A stretch of 64,000 bases of DNA from Oenococcus sicerae (GTDB lineage Bacteria > Bacillota > Bacilli > Lactobacillales > Lactobacillaceae). Of the stretch, positions 27,222 to 36,654 are shown one piece after another (within the stretch, counting starts at the first letter, position 1; every line of letters starts with the position of its first letter). Both the position numbers and the translations under genes were made by a program. The stretch is taken from the NCBI RefSeq assembly GCF_004102045.2, contig NZ_CP029684.2, positions 1,550,001 through 1,614,000 on the forward strand. Direction: 5' to 3'. The notes under the pieces are model-generated. The model saw only the letters and a program-made list of their open reading frames with translations. It was not told the origin of the DNA and did not search any database.

Positions 27222-28526
27222 TTAATCTTCAAACTCAAAAGCGAAATCTGCGTCTTCAATATAGACCATGTCGCCATCTTTAGCTCCCGCTTCTCTTAAT
27301 TTGTCATCAACGCCAAAGGCACGCAGCTGTCTTGCAAAACGCCGTAATGATTCTTCAGTCGTTCGATTCGTCATTTTAGCCAATCTTGAAATTCGATCAC
27401 TCACGATCAGCCAATCATCACCATCCTGTTCGATCTGGAAATCCATTGCCTTATCATCTTTGAACTCATAAAGACGATCGCTATCGGAGACAGTTTTGTC
27501 AGGCGAAACCTGGGGCGTTTTATCCAGTAAATCAGCAACTTTTAGCAAAAGTACTCTTGTGCCAGTCTGTGCAACTGATGAAATCTCTTCGACTGGCTGA
27601 TTGATTTGGTGATCAGCCAAAGCTTGTTTAAAGCTTTCAAGGTTTGCTTTAGAACTTGGCAGATCCATTTTTGTGGCGACAATAATCATCGGTCTATCTA
27701 ATAAACGAGGATCATAAGTTGTTAATTCTTCATTAATCTGCTGATATGCTTCAAAGGGTGTAATGCCTAAACCAGATTCTTCACTCATATCAACCATGTG
27801 CAGTAGGACACGCGTACGTTCAACATGACGCAGAAATTCAAAACCGAGGCCAATGCCCTTTGATGCACCTTTGATCAACCCGGGTAAATCAGCGATCGTG
27901 AAATCACGCCCATCCGATAATTGGACCATCCCCAAGTTGGGGTCAATTGTCGTAAAATGATAAGCTGCGATTTTCGGACGAGCTGCTGTCACAACAGACA
28001 AAAAGGTCGACTTGCCAGCCGAAGGAAAACCTACTAAACCGACATCGGCTAAAACACGCAACTCCAGCTTTACTTTCAGGACTTGACCGGGTTCGCCGTT
28101 TTCAGAAATTTCAGGCGCCGGGTTGGCTGGTGTTGCAAAACGCATGTTGCCGCGTCCACCACGACCACCATGAGCGATCATAAATTCTTTGCCATTTTCA
28201 GTCAGATCTGCGAGCTGCTGATTAGTTTCTGCGTTGGAAACAATTGTCCCAGCTGGTACTTTCACATACAGGTCATTAGCCGAAGCTCCAGTCATCCCTT
28301 TAGTACCGCCTTTTTCACCGTGCTTAGCACGAAAATGACGATTATAACGAAAATCCATTAGTGTTCGCAGGCCTTCATCGACGACGAAATAAATATCACC
28401 GCCTTTACCACCATCACCACCAAAAGGACCGCCTAATGGGACAAATTTTTCATGACGAAAAGAAATAATTCCATCACCGCCGTTACCGGCTTTTACTTCA
28501 ATTGTTGCTTGATCTACAAATGCCAT
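27222..28526 (-). CDS. obg: GTPase Obg
   Basis: A 434-residue ribosome-associated GTPase. The glycine-rich Obg domain (residues 1-158) is followed by the G domain with GFPSAGKST, ADLPGLIKGAS and ATKMDLP, and a C-terminal OCT domain (about 340-425). It leads the obg-rnz-recJ-apt run. Confidence 0.95.
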   Translation of the reverse strand: MAFVDQATIEVKAGNGGDGIISFRHEKFVPLGGPFGGDGGKGGDIYFVVDEGLRTLMDFRYNRHFRAKHGEKGGTKGMTGASANDLYVKVPAGTIVSNAETNQQLADLTENGKEFMIAHGGRGGRGNMRFATPANPAPEISENGEPGQVLKVKLELRVLADVGLVGFPSAGKSTFLSVVTAARPKIAAYHFTTIDPNLGMVQLSDGRDFTIADLPGLIKGASKGIGLGFEFLRHVERTRVLLHMVDMSEESGLGITPFEAYQQINEELTTYDPRLLDRPMIIVATKMDLPSSKANLESFKQALADHQINQPVEEISSVAQTGTRVLLLKVADLLDKTPQVSPDKTVSDSDRLYEFKDDKAMDFQIEQDGDDWLIVSDRISRLAKMTNRTTEESLRRFARQLRAFGVDDKLREAGAKDGDMVYIEDADFAFEFED

Positions 28527-28544
28527 CTTATCTATTATACAGGT

Positions 28545-30368
28545 CTATTCTTTTTCAAATTTCCGCTTCAAAACAATCTTTTTATTTTCAGATTTGACAA
28601 TTGCTGAAACGGATACCTTAACTAAGGTTGCTACTTTATCGCCCAGTCCTAGTGCTTTAATATCTTCAATGGAAGCATCAGCGATTTTTGGCAAAGAACC
28701 AAAACGACGCATCAGTTTGATCCTTGATTTTGGTCCGACACCAGCGATCTCATCCAAACGCGAAGACAAGTTGGTTTTTGTCCTTAATTGCCGATGGAAA
28801 GTAATAACAAAACGATGAACTTCATCTTGGATTCGTTGTAATAAATAGAAACCTTGCGAATGCGGATCCAAAAACAGGTGTTCACCTTGCGAATTCAGCA
28901 GATCTGCCGTCTGATGTTTATCATTTTTGATCATAGCCGCTACGGGAATATCGATGCTTAATTCCGATAACGCCTTTTCAGCCGCATGCAGCTGAATTTC
29001 ACCGCCATCCATCAAAATCAAATCTGGATACATCTGTCCTTCATCGCGTAAGCGTGTATATCGTCGTGTGATGACTTCAAAAGTTGCTTTCGCCTCGTCT
29101 TGGCCAGTTGGTGTTCTTAATTTATAGCGACGATAAAGATTTTTGTTTGGCTGGCCATCTTCAAAAACAACTAGTGCCGATACATAATTACTGCCCTGTG
29201 TATTGGAATGGTCAAAAGATTCGAAACGATGACCTTGCGGTAATTTCAAAGCATCCGTAATCTCTTTCATCGCACCGATCGTTTTTTGTTCGTTTAATTC
29301 CATGAGACGGAATTTGTCTTCTAGTGTGATTTGAGCATTTTTTTCAGCCAAAGCTAGTAGATCACGCTTTTCACCCCGGGCAGGTGTCCGCACAGAAATT
29401 TCCAAAGTTTCAGCTAATAAATGTGTATCAACACCCTTCGGTACAAGCACTTCCTTGGGTTTTTGAGCATTTTTTTGACCGTAAAACTGCTGAATATAAG
29501 ACTCCAGTTCTTCGTTAGCGGAATCGACTAATGAGAAGGTCTCCTTCTGCTGACGCAATAAACGGCCTTGCCGCAAAAAGAAAGTTTCAACTGTCATCCA
29601 GCCTTTATCCATATAATAATTAAATAAATCACGCGGCGTATGATCATTTTGCAAGACTCGCTGATTTTCAACCGTTTGATCAATGAACTGCAAGCGATCA
29701 CGAAAATCAGCCGCCAATTCATACTCTGTCTTATCAGAAGCATCTTTCATTTTCTGTTTGATATCGGAAATCGCAGCTCGAGTCTCGCCATTAAGAAAAT
29801 GTGTGATCGCATTGATATTTTTATCATATTCCGCTTGAGGCACTTCGTGCCAACAGGCACCTAAACACTGTCCCATGGAATAATAAAGACAAGGTCTGCC
29901 TTGATAACCATTGCAGCGCCGCAAGGGATAAGTTGCTTGTAAAAAATGCAGTGTTTCAGAAGCAGCATAAACATTCGGATACGGGCCAAAGTACGTACCG
30001 TGATCATGCTTGAGCGTGTTAGCCAAAATTAAGCGCGGATCGCGTTCATTCGTAATTTCCAAATATGGATACGAACCAGAAAATTTTAGCCGAATATTAA
30101 AATAGGGCCGATAACGTTTTATTAAAGTATTTTCTAGTAAAAAAGCCTCTTTATCGGAATTTGTAACAATAAATTCAAAATCACGAATAGTTGCCACGAG
30201 TTCGGCTGTTTTGCCAGTATGTTCAGCCTTAAAATACGAGCGAACGCGGTTTTTAAGATTTTTTGCTTTACCAACATAGATAATCTTGCCGTTTTTATCC
30301 TTCATTTGATATGAACCAGGCTGATTGGGCAGCAAGGCTAATTTTTGTTCGATCAAATCAGAAGCCAC
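28545..30368 (-). CDS. uvrC: UvrABC system protein C
   Basis: A 607-residue nucleotide-excision-repair nuclease. Domains in order: GIY-YIG nuclease (IIYVGKAKNLKNRVRSYF), a Cys-rich segment (CLYYSMGQCLGAC), UVR motif near residue 205, the RNase H-like nuclease (ESFDHSNTQGSNYVSALVV), and C-terminal helix-hairpin-helix repeats. The start is a GTG at 30368 with no ribosome binding site; a TATAAT box ends 6 bases upstream, so the message is probably leaderless. Confidence 0.95.
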   Translation of the reverse strand: MASDLIEQKLALLPNQPGSYQMKDKNGKIIYVGKAKNLKNRVRSYFKAEHTGKTAELVATIRDFEFIVTNSDKEAFLLENTLIKRYRPYFNIRLKFSGSYPYLEITNERDPRLILANTLKHDHGTYFGPYPNVYAASETLHFLQATYPLRRCNGYQGRPCLYYSMGQCLGACWHEVPQAEYDKNINAITHFLNGETRAAISDIKQKMKDASDKTEYELAADFRDRLQFIDQTVENQRVLQNDHTPRDLFNYYMDKGWMTVETFFLRQGRLLRQQKETFSLVDSANEELESYIQQFYGQKNAQKPKEVLVPKGVDTHLLAETLEISVRTPARGEKRDLLALAEKNAQITLEDKFRLMELNEQKTIGAMKEITDALKLPQGHRFESFDHSNTQGSNYVSALVVFEDGQPNKNLYRRYKLRTPTGQDEAKATFEVITRRYTRLRDEGQMYPDLILMDGGEIQLHAAEKALSELSIDIPVAAMIKNDKHQTADLLNSQGEHLFLDPHSQGFYLLQRIQDEVHRFVITFHRQLRTKTNLSSRLDEIAGVGPKSRIKLMRRFGSLPKIADASIEDIKALGLGDKVATLVKVSVSAIVKSENKKIVLKRKFEKE

Positions 30369-30407
30369 GCTAAAATTATATACAAATCTACGTTAAAATA
30401 TTCTCCA
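30369..30407. promoter_or_regulatory. Divergent promoters uvrC / DUF1361 gene
   Basis: In only 39 bases there are two -10 boxes facing apart: TATAAT on the minus strand (30375-30380) for uvrC, 6 bases from its GTG, and TAAAAT on the plus strand (30394-30399), 8 bases from the ATG at 30408. No Shine-Dalgarno sequence is present on either side. -35 boxes are weak. Confidence 0.5.
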
Positions 30408-31103
30408 ATGCTTAATAAGCTGAATCACAATCGAAACTATCGTCTAACAAGCGGTCTGATCTTTACTTATGCCGTTCTATTTATCGTTGCCAGTATTTTT
30501 AATAGTTATATTCCATTAGCCAGGGCTTATATTTGGAATATTTTTCTTGCACTGATGCCTTTGCTTTTTGCCTTGATTATTGAAATTTTCTACAAAAGTA
30601 AAAGCAGTCCTGTTTTGATCGGTATTTTAGCTTTCGTCTGGCTAGTAACTTTCCCTAATTCCCCTTATATGGTCACAGACCTAGCTCACTTAAATTTGTA
30701 TCGCGTGTCTTATGGGCTGAATATTTCAACATTGCATTCGGCTTGGTTTGGTGTTCTGTTCGCAACTTTTGCAATTATTACGGGCGTTTTAATGGGGATG
30801 CTGTCTTTTTATATCATCGATGAAATAGTTCGCGAAAAGTTTGGATCCTTAATGGCCTGGCTATTTTCAATACTCGTCAGCTTATTGGCCGGCTTTGGTA
30901 TTTTTCTCGGCCGCTTTCCAAGATTCAATTCTTGGGATATCGTTAAACGACCAAAATATTTATTACAAATGATCGTCAGCCAGATGGACAAGCATACTTT
31001 AGGATTTGTGATTTTGTTTGCTGTCATGACCCTGGCGCTATATTGGCTCTTCTATCTGATTTTTGATGTAGATACAGTAGGAAAAACCGATAAAATTAAT
31101 TAA
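30408..31103 (+). CDS. DUF1361 family membrane protein
   Basis: A 231-residue integral membrane protein with about seven hydrophobic segments. It has the DUF1361 pattern FVWLVTFPNSPYMVTDLAHL near residue 80, and a later GRFPRFNSWD. Function of the family is unknown. I chose the ATG at 30408 (MLNKLNHNRNYR); the frame is open to 30345 inside uvrC. A small charged-protein gene follows 12 bases later. Confidence 0.82.
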   Translation: MLNKLNHNRNYRLTSGLIFTYAVLFIVASIFNSYIPLARAYIWNIFLALMPLLFALIIEIFYKSKSSPVLIGILAFVWLVTFPNSPYMVTDLAHLNLYRVSYGLNISTLHSAWFGVLFATFAIITGVLMGMLSFYIIDEIVREKFGSLMAWLFSILVSLLAGFGIFLGRFPRFNSWDIVKRPKYLLQMIVSQMDKHTLGFVILFAVMTLALYWLFYLIFDVDTVGKTDKIN

Positions 31104-31115
31104 AAGAGGTAGACG

Positions 31116-31277
31116 ATGGCTAGAATTCAAAAAATGGAAAACGATCCCTATAAAAAAATAGAAAATCTGTTTATCATGCCGGACGATGAAAAAGAAAATG
31201 CATCGCGCAAAAAAGCATTAGGACAAAAAGATGCTGTTAATAAAAATAAAAAAGTCAGTGATAAAGAAAAGAAATGA
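31116..31277 (+). CDS. Small charged protein, unknown function
   Basis: A 53-residue, Lys/Asp/Glu-rich protein (MARIQKMENDPYKKIENLF...) probably disordered and soluble. The AAAAGAGGT ribosome binding site 6 bases before the ATG is excellent, and the gene is 12 bases after the DUF1361 gene, so it is likely real and cotranscribed. Its stop codon directly abuts that of the converging MarR gene. No family recognised. Confidence 0.7.
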   Translation: MARIQKMENDPYKKIENLFIMPDDEKENASRKKALGQKDAVNKNKKVSDKEKK

Positions 31278-31682
31278 TCAAATCGATTTTTCTAGTTTAT
31301 CAAGCAGCTGTTCTAATAGCGCTCGATCATTTTGATTCCAATCAGTAAAAACGGCAGCGTCAATTCTCGCTAGTTCAGCCGCAATTTGTTTGACATCGGC
31401 TTGGCCTTTTTCTGTGACTGAATAGATCAACTGTCTTTTATCTCGACCAGTTGCAATTTTATCTAACAGCTCTTTTTTCACAGCTGATTTCAATTGTCGA
31501 CTCAGTGTTGAGGTATCCAATTTTGTGGCTTTTGATATCTTTTCTTGTGTGTCAAGACTAGATTCAATTAATAGCAAAAGTCGATGTTCGGCAATTGTCA
31601 TACCAAAAGACTTCATCAATTTGATGAGTTTCTCAGTATATCGTGCATCAGCACTTCTTAAACTTTCCAAAGCTGTCTTCAT
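31278..31682 (-). CDS. MarR family transcriptional regulator
   Basis: A 134-residue regulator with a winged helix-turn-helix: MTIAEHRLLLLIESS, then QEKISKATKLDTSTLSRQL (recognition helix) and the wing ATGRDKRQLIYSVTEKG. I start it at the ATG at 31682 (MKTALESLRSAD). Its promoter holds two TTGTA-type dyads, so it probably represses itself. Divergent rqcH begins about 110 bases away; no efflux or enzyme target gene is adjacent. Confidence 0.85.
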   Translation of the reverse strand: MKTALESLRSADARYTEKLIKLMKSFGMTIAEHRLLLLIESSLDTQEKISKATKLDTSTLSRQLKSAVKKELLDKIATGRDKRQLIYSVTEKGQADVKQIAAELARIDAAVFTDWNQNDRALLEQLLDKLEKSI

Positions 31683-31691
31683 AATTAGTCT

Positions 31692-31736
31692 TTGTATACT
31701 GCAATAAATTATAATCATTGAAATTGTACTATACAA
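31692..31736 (-). promoter_or_regulatory. MarR-gene promoter with two operator-like dyads
   Basis: On the minus strand TTGTAT (31731-31736), a 17-base spacer and TATAAT (31708-31713) form a good promoter. The dyad TTGTA-CTA-TACAA (31724-31736) covers the -35 box. A second, TTGTA-TAC-TGCAA (31692-31704), covers the expected transcription start. Their centres are 32 bases apart, about three DNA turns. Confidence 0.6.
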
Positions 31737-31790
31737 GAGAACAAAAATTCGATTTAAGAAAATCTTTGAACTTTAGTCTAGACTAGGTTT

Positions 31791-33434
31791 ATGGCTTTTG
31801 ATGGACTTTTTCTGCACGCAATGACAAAAGAATTGAATAAAGAATTGGCTGGTGGCCGCATTACAAAAATCGCCTTTCCTTTCCCATATGAGATCATTAT
31901 GACTGTACGATCTTTTGGTAAGAATCGTCGGCTGCTGCTTTCAGCCCATCCGGTCATGGCGCGCGCGCAAATTACGAAAGTTGATTTTGAAAACCCGTTA
32001 ACAGCACCGAATTTTGTCATGGTCTTAAGACGTTATCTGCAAGGGGGCAAAATTCTCGGCTTTCAGCAGGTGGAGAATGATCGTATTTTAAAAATCATGG
32101 TCGCCAATGCCAATGAGATCGGTGATGCTGTTTCTTATGAATTAATTCTCGAAATTATGGGTCGTCATTCCAATCTTTTTTTACTTGATTCAGAAAACAA
32201 AATCGTTGAGTTGATCAAGCATGTGCCAGCTTTTGAAAATCGCGTCCGTATTCTCATGCCCGGCGCGCAATATAGCAGACCGCCAAAACAAGATTTGATC
32301 GATCCTTTTAAATCAAGCCAATTCACCTCAAGCGACGCCCATACTTTAGCGAATCATTATCAAGGTATGTCAAAAGTATCAGCTAAAGAAGCTACTAAAT
32401 CAACCTATTTAACTGATTGGTTTAAAAAATTTGACCAAGCAGATCCAACTTTAACAAAAATCGACGAACAACATGCTGAATTCACAGCTTTTCCTTATAG
32501 CACGTTAGTTGGCCAACGATCAAATTTCTCACTTTTGTCTGATCTCTTAGATGCTTATTATGTTCACACAGCTAACAGTTCACGCGTTCACGCTTTGTCT
32601 TCTCAAATTGATCAGATCATCAAAAATGAATTACATAAAAATCAGCGCAAACTCAGAAACTTAAATGATGATCTTGCCAAAACAGATAAAGCTGAAAGCG
32701 ACCGTATCAAAGGCGAATTACTGACCGCTTATCAAAATAAGATCGTCCGTGGACAAGAAACAGTTACTTTAGATAACTATTACGACAATAGCCAATTGAC
32801 CATCTCTTTGGATCCAAAAATATCCGCTAACGCAAATGCGCAAAAATATTTCACAAAATATCAGAAATTAAAAAAATCCGTTCAGCACTTGGACCAACAA
32901 ATTAAATTAACTGCAGCCGATTTAGACTATTTTGAAACGATCGACGAACAGTTAAAAGACGCGTCCCCCAAGGATCTTGACCAAATTAAATTAGAATTAT
33001 TAACTCAGGGATTTTTGAAAGATAGAAAAATTAGTCGACCTTCAGCAAAAAAAAGATCTGCTTTAGCGAAACCGGATCGTTTTAAAACAACTGATGGTAT
33101 ATCTATCGAAGTTGGTAAAAATAATTTTCAAAATGACGAATTAAGTTTGAAAACCGCTAGAAAAGATGAGATTTGGCTGCATGTTCAAAAATTGCCTGGT
33201 TCGCATGTGATTCTTCATAGCAATCATCCAAGCGACAACAGTCTTGTTCAAGCTGCAAAATTAGCAGCTTATTTCAGTAAAGCCAAAAATTCAGCCAATG
33301 TCGCAGTGGATTATTTGCCAGCAGGCAAGCTGCACAAACCCAATGGCGCCAAACCAGGATTTGTTATTTTCGAAGGTCAGCAGACTATTTTCGTGACGCC
33401 GGATAGTAAATTAGTCGAGCGTTTGAAGGCTTAA
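31791..33434 (+). CDS. rqcH: RqcH/NFACT ribosome quality-control protein (FbpA-like)
   Basis: A 547-residue NFACT protein, formerly called fibronectin-binding protein. It recruits Ala-tRNA to stalled 50S subunits to tag nascent chains. NFACT-N (MAFDGLFLHAMTKELNKEL onward), a long central coiled coil (about 260-400), and NFACT-R (KDEIWLHVQKLPGSHVIL, near 455-475) are present. No ribosome binding site; a TAGACT box ends 6 bases before the ATG, so it may be leaderless. Its 3' end overlaps the converging methyltransferase by 24 bases. Confidence 0.9.
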   Translation: MAFDGLFLHAMTKELNKELAGGRITKIAFPFPYEIIMTVRSFGKNRRLLLSAHPVMARAQITKVDFENPLTAPNFVMVLRRYLQGGKILGFQQVENDRILKIMVANANEIGDAVSYELILEIMGRHSNLFLLDSENKIVELIKHVPAFENRVRILMPGAQYSRPPKQDLIDPFKSSQFTSSDAHTLANHYQGMSKVSAKEATKSTYLTDWFKKFDQADPTLTKIDEQHAEFTAFPYSTLVGQRSNFSLLSDLLDAYYVHTANSSRVHALSSQIDQIIKNELHKNQRKLRNLNDDLAKTDKAESDRIKGELLTAYQNKIVRGQETVTLDNYYDNSQLTISLDPKISANANAQKYFTKYQKLKKSVQHLDQQIKLTAADLDYFETIDEQLKDASPKDLDQIKLELLTQGFLKDRKISRPSAKKRSALAKPDRFKTTDGISIEVGKNNFQNDELSLKTARKDEIWLHVQKLPGSHVILHSNHPSDNSLVQAAKLAAYFSKAKNSANVAVDYLPAGKLHKPNGAKPGFVIFEGQQTIFVTPDSKLVERLKA

Positions 33435-34034
33435 TTCATAATATTGTATTTGAAAAAAAATCTGCTGATGCATAATTTTAAAATGGTTTTCTGAAAATAA
33501 ATTTGTTAATTCGCCCGTCGTATATGCTTTTACGTCTCCTTCTTGAGATTTCAAGATAAGCATACGATTGTAAAGATCATGAAAAAAAGGTAAATTAATT
33601 TCTGCAATGATCAGTCGTCCGTGACTGCTTAAATGCTGTTTGGCTGAATTCAAAAATCTGACCGGATCGGGGAAATGGTGAAAAGAGGCAGAACAAATAA
33701 TATAATCAAACTTTTCGCCACAAACTGCTAAATCCTCAGCTGAACCCGTGATAAAACGATACTCAGGATAATTTTGTCTGGCTTTTTGAACCATTTTCTC
33801 AGCAATATCAAGGCCAACGGCTGTAATTTTAGCCTGTCGCCCAAGTAAAGCAAGTAATCGACCGTTTGCACAGCCAACATCCAAAATACGATCACCAGCC
33901 TGTAGGTGCAAATTATGATTAATCAATCGTTTGAAGGGATAAGACAATAACCCGTCCAAGGAAAAATCAAAATGTTGGGCAATTTGGTTGTAGTGTTTTC
34001 GACTAAGTTGTTCATAATCTTTATCTTTGTTCAT
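33411..34034 (-). CDS. Class I SAM-dependent methyltransferase
   Basis: A 207-residue methyltransferase with the SAM-binding motif I RILDVGCANGRLLALLG near residue 47, motif II VGLDIAEKMVQKA and the DYIICSASFHHFPDP segment of small-molecule (UbiE-type) enzymes. The substrate is unknown. It starts within a 4-base overlap with rluD and would be cotranscribed with it. With quinone genes in the window a menaquinone methyltransferase was considered, but it is not close to that family. Confidence 0.8.
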   Translation of the reverse strand: MNKDKDYEQLSRKHYNQIAQHFDFSLDGLLSYPFKRLINHNLHLQAGDRILDVGCANGRLLALLGRQAKITAVGLDIAEKMVQKARQNYPEYRFITGSAEDLAVCGEKFDYIICSASFHHFPDPVRFLNSAKQHLSSHGRLIIAEINLPFFHDLYNRMLILKSQEGDVKAYTTGELTNLFSENHFKIMHQQIFFQIQYYELSLQTLD

Positions 34035-34939
34035 CGGCTATTTCTTAGTCTACCCAACATTTTTTGGAATTCTTCTGGTACCGGTGTTGAAAAAGACAGT
34101 TCTTGACCCGTATGTGGTTGCGTCAGTGTCAAACTGGCTGCATGCAGATATTGGCCATGCCCCGAGAGTGTTTTTTTCGGGCCGTAAAGTGGGTCAGCAG
34201 CGACGGGGTGACCAATATAAGCCATATGCACACGAATTTGATGCGTGCGGCCTGTCTCTAAAATAGCCTCGATCAGAGCATAATTTTTGAATTGCTCCAA
34301 AACTTTAAAATGTGTGACTGCCGATCTGCCGCTAGCGATAACTGCTTGTTTTTGTCGGTTCTTTGGATCACGTCCTATTGGCGCTTTGATCGTGCCCGTT
34401 TGTTCATGAAAATTGCCGTGAACAAGCGCCAAATATTTTCGACCTGTTTTATGTTTTCTTAAATCGTCTGACAATCGCTCATGTGCAAAATTATTTTTAG
34501 CAACCATTAATAAACCGCTAGTGTCTTTGTCGATCCGGTGAACGATACCAGGCCGAAACTGACCATTGATCGTTGACAAAGGCGCATGTGCTAATAAAGC
34601 ATTTACGAGAGTATGGTCTGCATGACCAGCACTTGGATGTACGACCATTCCTTGTGGCTTATTCACCACAATTAAGTCATCATCTTCATAAATAATATCT
34701 AACGGTATATCTTCAGCCAACAGATCACTATTTTTAATCGCTGGAAAAGTCAACGAAATTTGATCACCGCTCTGTACATGATATTTTGGAAGCTTCAAGT
34801 CATCATTGACCGTGACATGATGACCATTAATTAATTTGTCGATCTGGCTTCGTGAAACATCAGGAAACTGCTCTGCTAAAAATTTGTCTAATCGATCAAT
34901 TCCCTTGTCAACAGTGATTTTTAAGACTTTATTCGACAT
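34031..34939 (-). CDS. rluD: RluD-family ribosomal pseudouridine synthase
   Basis: A 302-residue enzyme with an N-terminal S4 RNA-binding domain (RLDKFLAEQFPDVSRSQIDK) and the pseudouridine synthase core with HRIDKDTSGLLMVAK (catalytic Asp) and GRTHQIRVH. It modifies large-subunit rRNA. It overlaps the next upstream gene by 11 bases. Confidence 0.92.
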   Translation of the reverse strand: MSNKVLKITVDKGIDRLDKFLAEQFPDVSRSQIDKLINGHHVTVNDDLKLPKYHVQSGDQISLTFPAIKNSDLLAEDIPLDIIYEDDDLIVVNKPQGMVVHPSAGHADHTLVNALLAHAPLSTINGQFRPGIVHRIDKDTSGLLMVAKNNFAHERLSDDLRKHKTGRKYLALVHGNFHEQTGTIKAPIGRDPKNRQKQAVIASGRSAVTHFKVLEQFKNYALIEAILETGRTHQIRVHMAYIGHPVAADPLYGPKKTLSGHGQYLHAASLTLTQPHTGQELSFSTPVPEEFQKMLGRLRNSR

Positions 34940-35324
34940 GATCAGCTAGTTTCTGAAAATAGTTAATAGCTTTTTTGCTCGTAACAATACGGTAATCTCG
35001 ATTTTCGAAACTGAATTCAACAAGGCGTCTATTAGCAACGATTTTCGTAATTGTTAGATCTGCGATTTCAATATCTAGATCGTTTCCTAAAAAAATCCCC
35101 TGAAATAGGATATGGTCTGATTCGATCAAGAGACGCAAACGCAAAAAGTAAAACATAGTTGTGAACAGAAACAGACCCCAAACAACAAAAGCAGCAAAAG
35201 CCAGTCTTGAAAATTCCAATTGGACAATTAGGGCCAAGAGACCAAAAATTGCCAGCCAAATCAAGGTTACCTGCCCTTTAAATCCAAGATCTTGATAATA
35301 AGTTATAAGTCGTTTGTTTTGCAT
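34929..35324 (-). CDS. EbsA-like small membrane protein
   Basis: A 131-residue protein with two N-terminal membrane helices (VTLIWLAIFGLLALIV, AAFVVWGLFLFTTMFYFL) and a soluble C-terminal part of about 70 residues. Layout and length resemble EbsA family proteins of lactic acid bacteria, whose role is poorly known. The family call is tentative. Confidence 0.6.
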   Translation of the reverse strand: MQNKRLITYYQDLGFKGQVTLIWLAIFGLLALIVQLEFSRLAFAAFVVWGLFLFTTMFYFLRLRLLIESDHILFQGIFLGNDLDIEIADLTITKIVANRRLVEFSFENRDYRIVTSKKAINYFQKLADHVE

Positions 35325-35339
35325 GGCATTTATTATAAA

Positions 35340-36470
35340 TCAGCGTTCCTTTTTACCCCAGTATTGATATAGATCAGTCCGAATCGGGCCGTTATAAAGT
35401 TTGCGTTTCTTTGTCGCTTTTTGGCCATATATATGCTCGAAATTTTCATCGCTAGTCAAAATATATTTGCTCCAGGTTGGCATTTTTCTGTAAATAGCCC
35501 CCATTTGCTGATAAAGAACTTCGGCCTCTTCCAGTTCGCCTAAACGCTGACCATAAGGTGGATTAGCCACAATAATGCCGTTGATCTTGTCAGTTGACCA
35601 GTCTTTGACGGCCATTTGCTTGAACGTAATGTCATTATAAAGACCAGCTTTTTTTGCATTTTCCTTTGAAATGCGAATCATATTGCCATCAATATCATAG
35701 CCTGTAATGTCCAGCGGCTGATCATATTTAGCCAAACTATCAGCTTCTTCTCTAACATCTTGACTGATTTTTTTGTCAAACCAGTTCCAAGTCTCAATTT
35801 CAAAATCGCGATTCATGCCTGGCGCAATATTCTTGCCGATCAGTGCGGCCTCGATCGGAATTGTACCAGATCCGCAGACAGGATCAACAAAAGGATTGTC
35901 CGTAAACCAATTAGTTAGTAAGACAAGCGCTGCCGCAAAATTTTCCTTTAATGGTGCACCACCATGCTCGCTACGGTAGCCACGCTTGAAAAGCGATTCC
36001 CCGCTCGTATCGATCATGATCCGCACATTGTTTTTGTCAAGACGAATATCAATTCCGACATGATGTCCAGTTTCAGGCAATTCTTCGTGGCCTGTTTGTG
36101 CTCTCAGGGCTTCCACAATGGCTTTTTTTGTAATTCGCTGAATATCAGGCACGCTGAATAATTGCGAATCACGGCTATGTGCTTCCATAACAGGAAAATT
36201 GTCATCCCAATTAATGAAATCGCTCCAGGGCAAAGCTTTGACCGATTCAAAGAGATCATCGAAACGCAAAGTATGAAATTCACCAACTAGAATTTTGATT
36301 CGGTCTGCCGTTCTCAGCCAAACATTCGTCCTTAAAATATCCCGTTGATTACCAGAAAAACGCACAAATCCGTTCTCAGTTTGCGTTTTATAGCCTAAAT
36401 TATTGAGCTCTTTGGCAACTAATGCTTCGATTCCCTGTCCGCAAGTCGCAATTAAATTGAAATCATCCAT
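35340..36470 (-). CDS. THUMP-domain RNA methyltransferase (RlmL N-terminal type, YpsC-like)
   Basis: A 376-residue enzyme with an N-terminal THUMP RNA-binding domain (about 60-160) and a methyltransferase domain: FVDPVCGSGTIPIEAAL and the N6-adenine/guanine-N2-type NPPYGQRLGE motif. It probably makes m2G in 23S rRNA, by homology to the RlmL N-terminal half. Confidence 0.9.
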   Translation of the reverse strand: MDDFNLIATCGQGIEALVAKELNNLGYKTQTENGFVRFSGNQRDILRTNVWLRTADRIKILVGEFHTLRFDDLFESVKALPWSDFINWDDNFPVMEAHSRDSQLFSVPDIQRITKKAIVEALRAQTGHEELPETGHHVGIDIRLDKNNVRIMIDTSGESLFKRGYRSEHGGAPLKENFAAALVLLTNWFTDNPFVDPVCGSGTIPIEAALIGKNIAPGMNRDFEIETWNWFDKKISQDVREEADSLAKYDQPLDITGYDIDGNMIRISKENAKKAGLYNDITFKQMAVKDWSTDKINGIIVANPPYGQRLGELEEAEVLYQQMGAIYRKMPTWSKYILTSDENFEHIYGQKATKKRKLYNGPIRTDLYQYWGKKER

Positions 36471-36536
36471 GACTCCATTCTACTTGTTCAGACGGCATAA
36501 ATACGAGGCTTCAAAAAAGCCTTTAATTGATTGGTT

Positions 36537-36551
36537 TTGTTAACGAAAACA
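36537..36551 (+). promoter_or_regulatory. cre-like site upstream of the EET operon
   Basis: TTGTTAACGAAAACA matches the cre consensus WTGNAANCGNWNNCW at 14 of 15 positions. It lies 25 bases before the -35 box of the ndh2 promoter, a position compatible with CcpA activation or modulation. Confidence 0.4.
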
Positions 36552-36576
36552 ACATCGATAAAGATAATCAAACAAC

Positions 36577-36606
36577 TGGACAAGCCAAACTGAAAAGGCT
36601 TACAAT
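36577..36606 (+). promoter_or_regulatory. Promoter of ndh2 and the EET operon
   Basis: TGGACA (36577-36582), 18-base spacer, TACAAT (36601-36606). The leader to the ATG is about 40 bases and ends in a GGAGGG ribosome binding site. It includes an imperfect GTTAAAGT / ACTTTTTAAC dyad. Confidence 0.55.
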
Positions 36607-36654
36607 TAAGAAGTTAAAGTTAGTTTACTTTTTAACAAATGGAGGGATCCTAGT

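Noticed and set aside
36509-36524. Hairpin AGGCTT/AAGCCT before ndh2 as a terminator
   Set aside because: No gene ends there on either strand and no T run follows; at most a minor structure.
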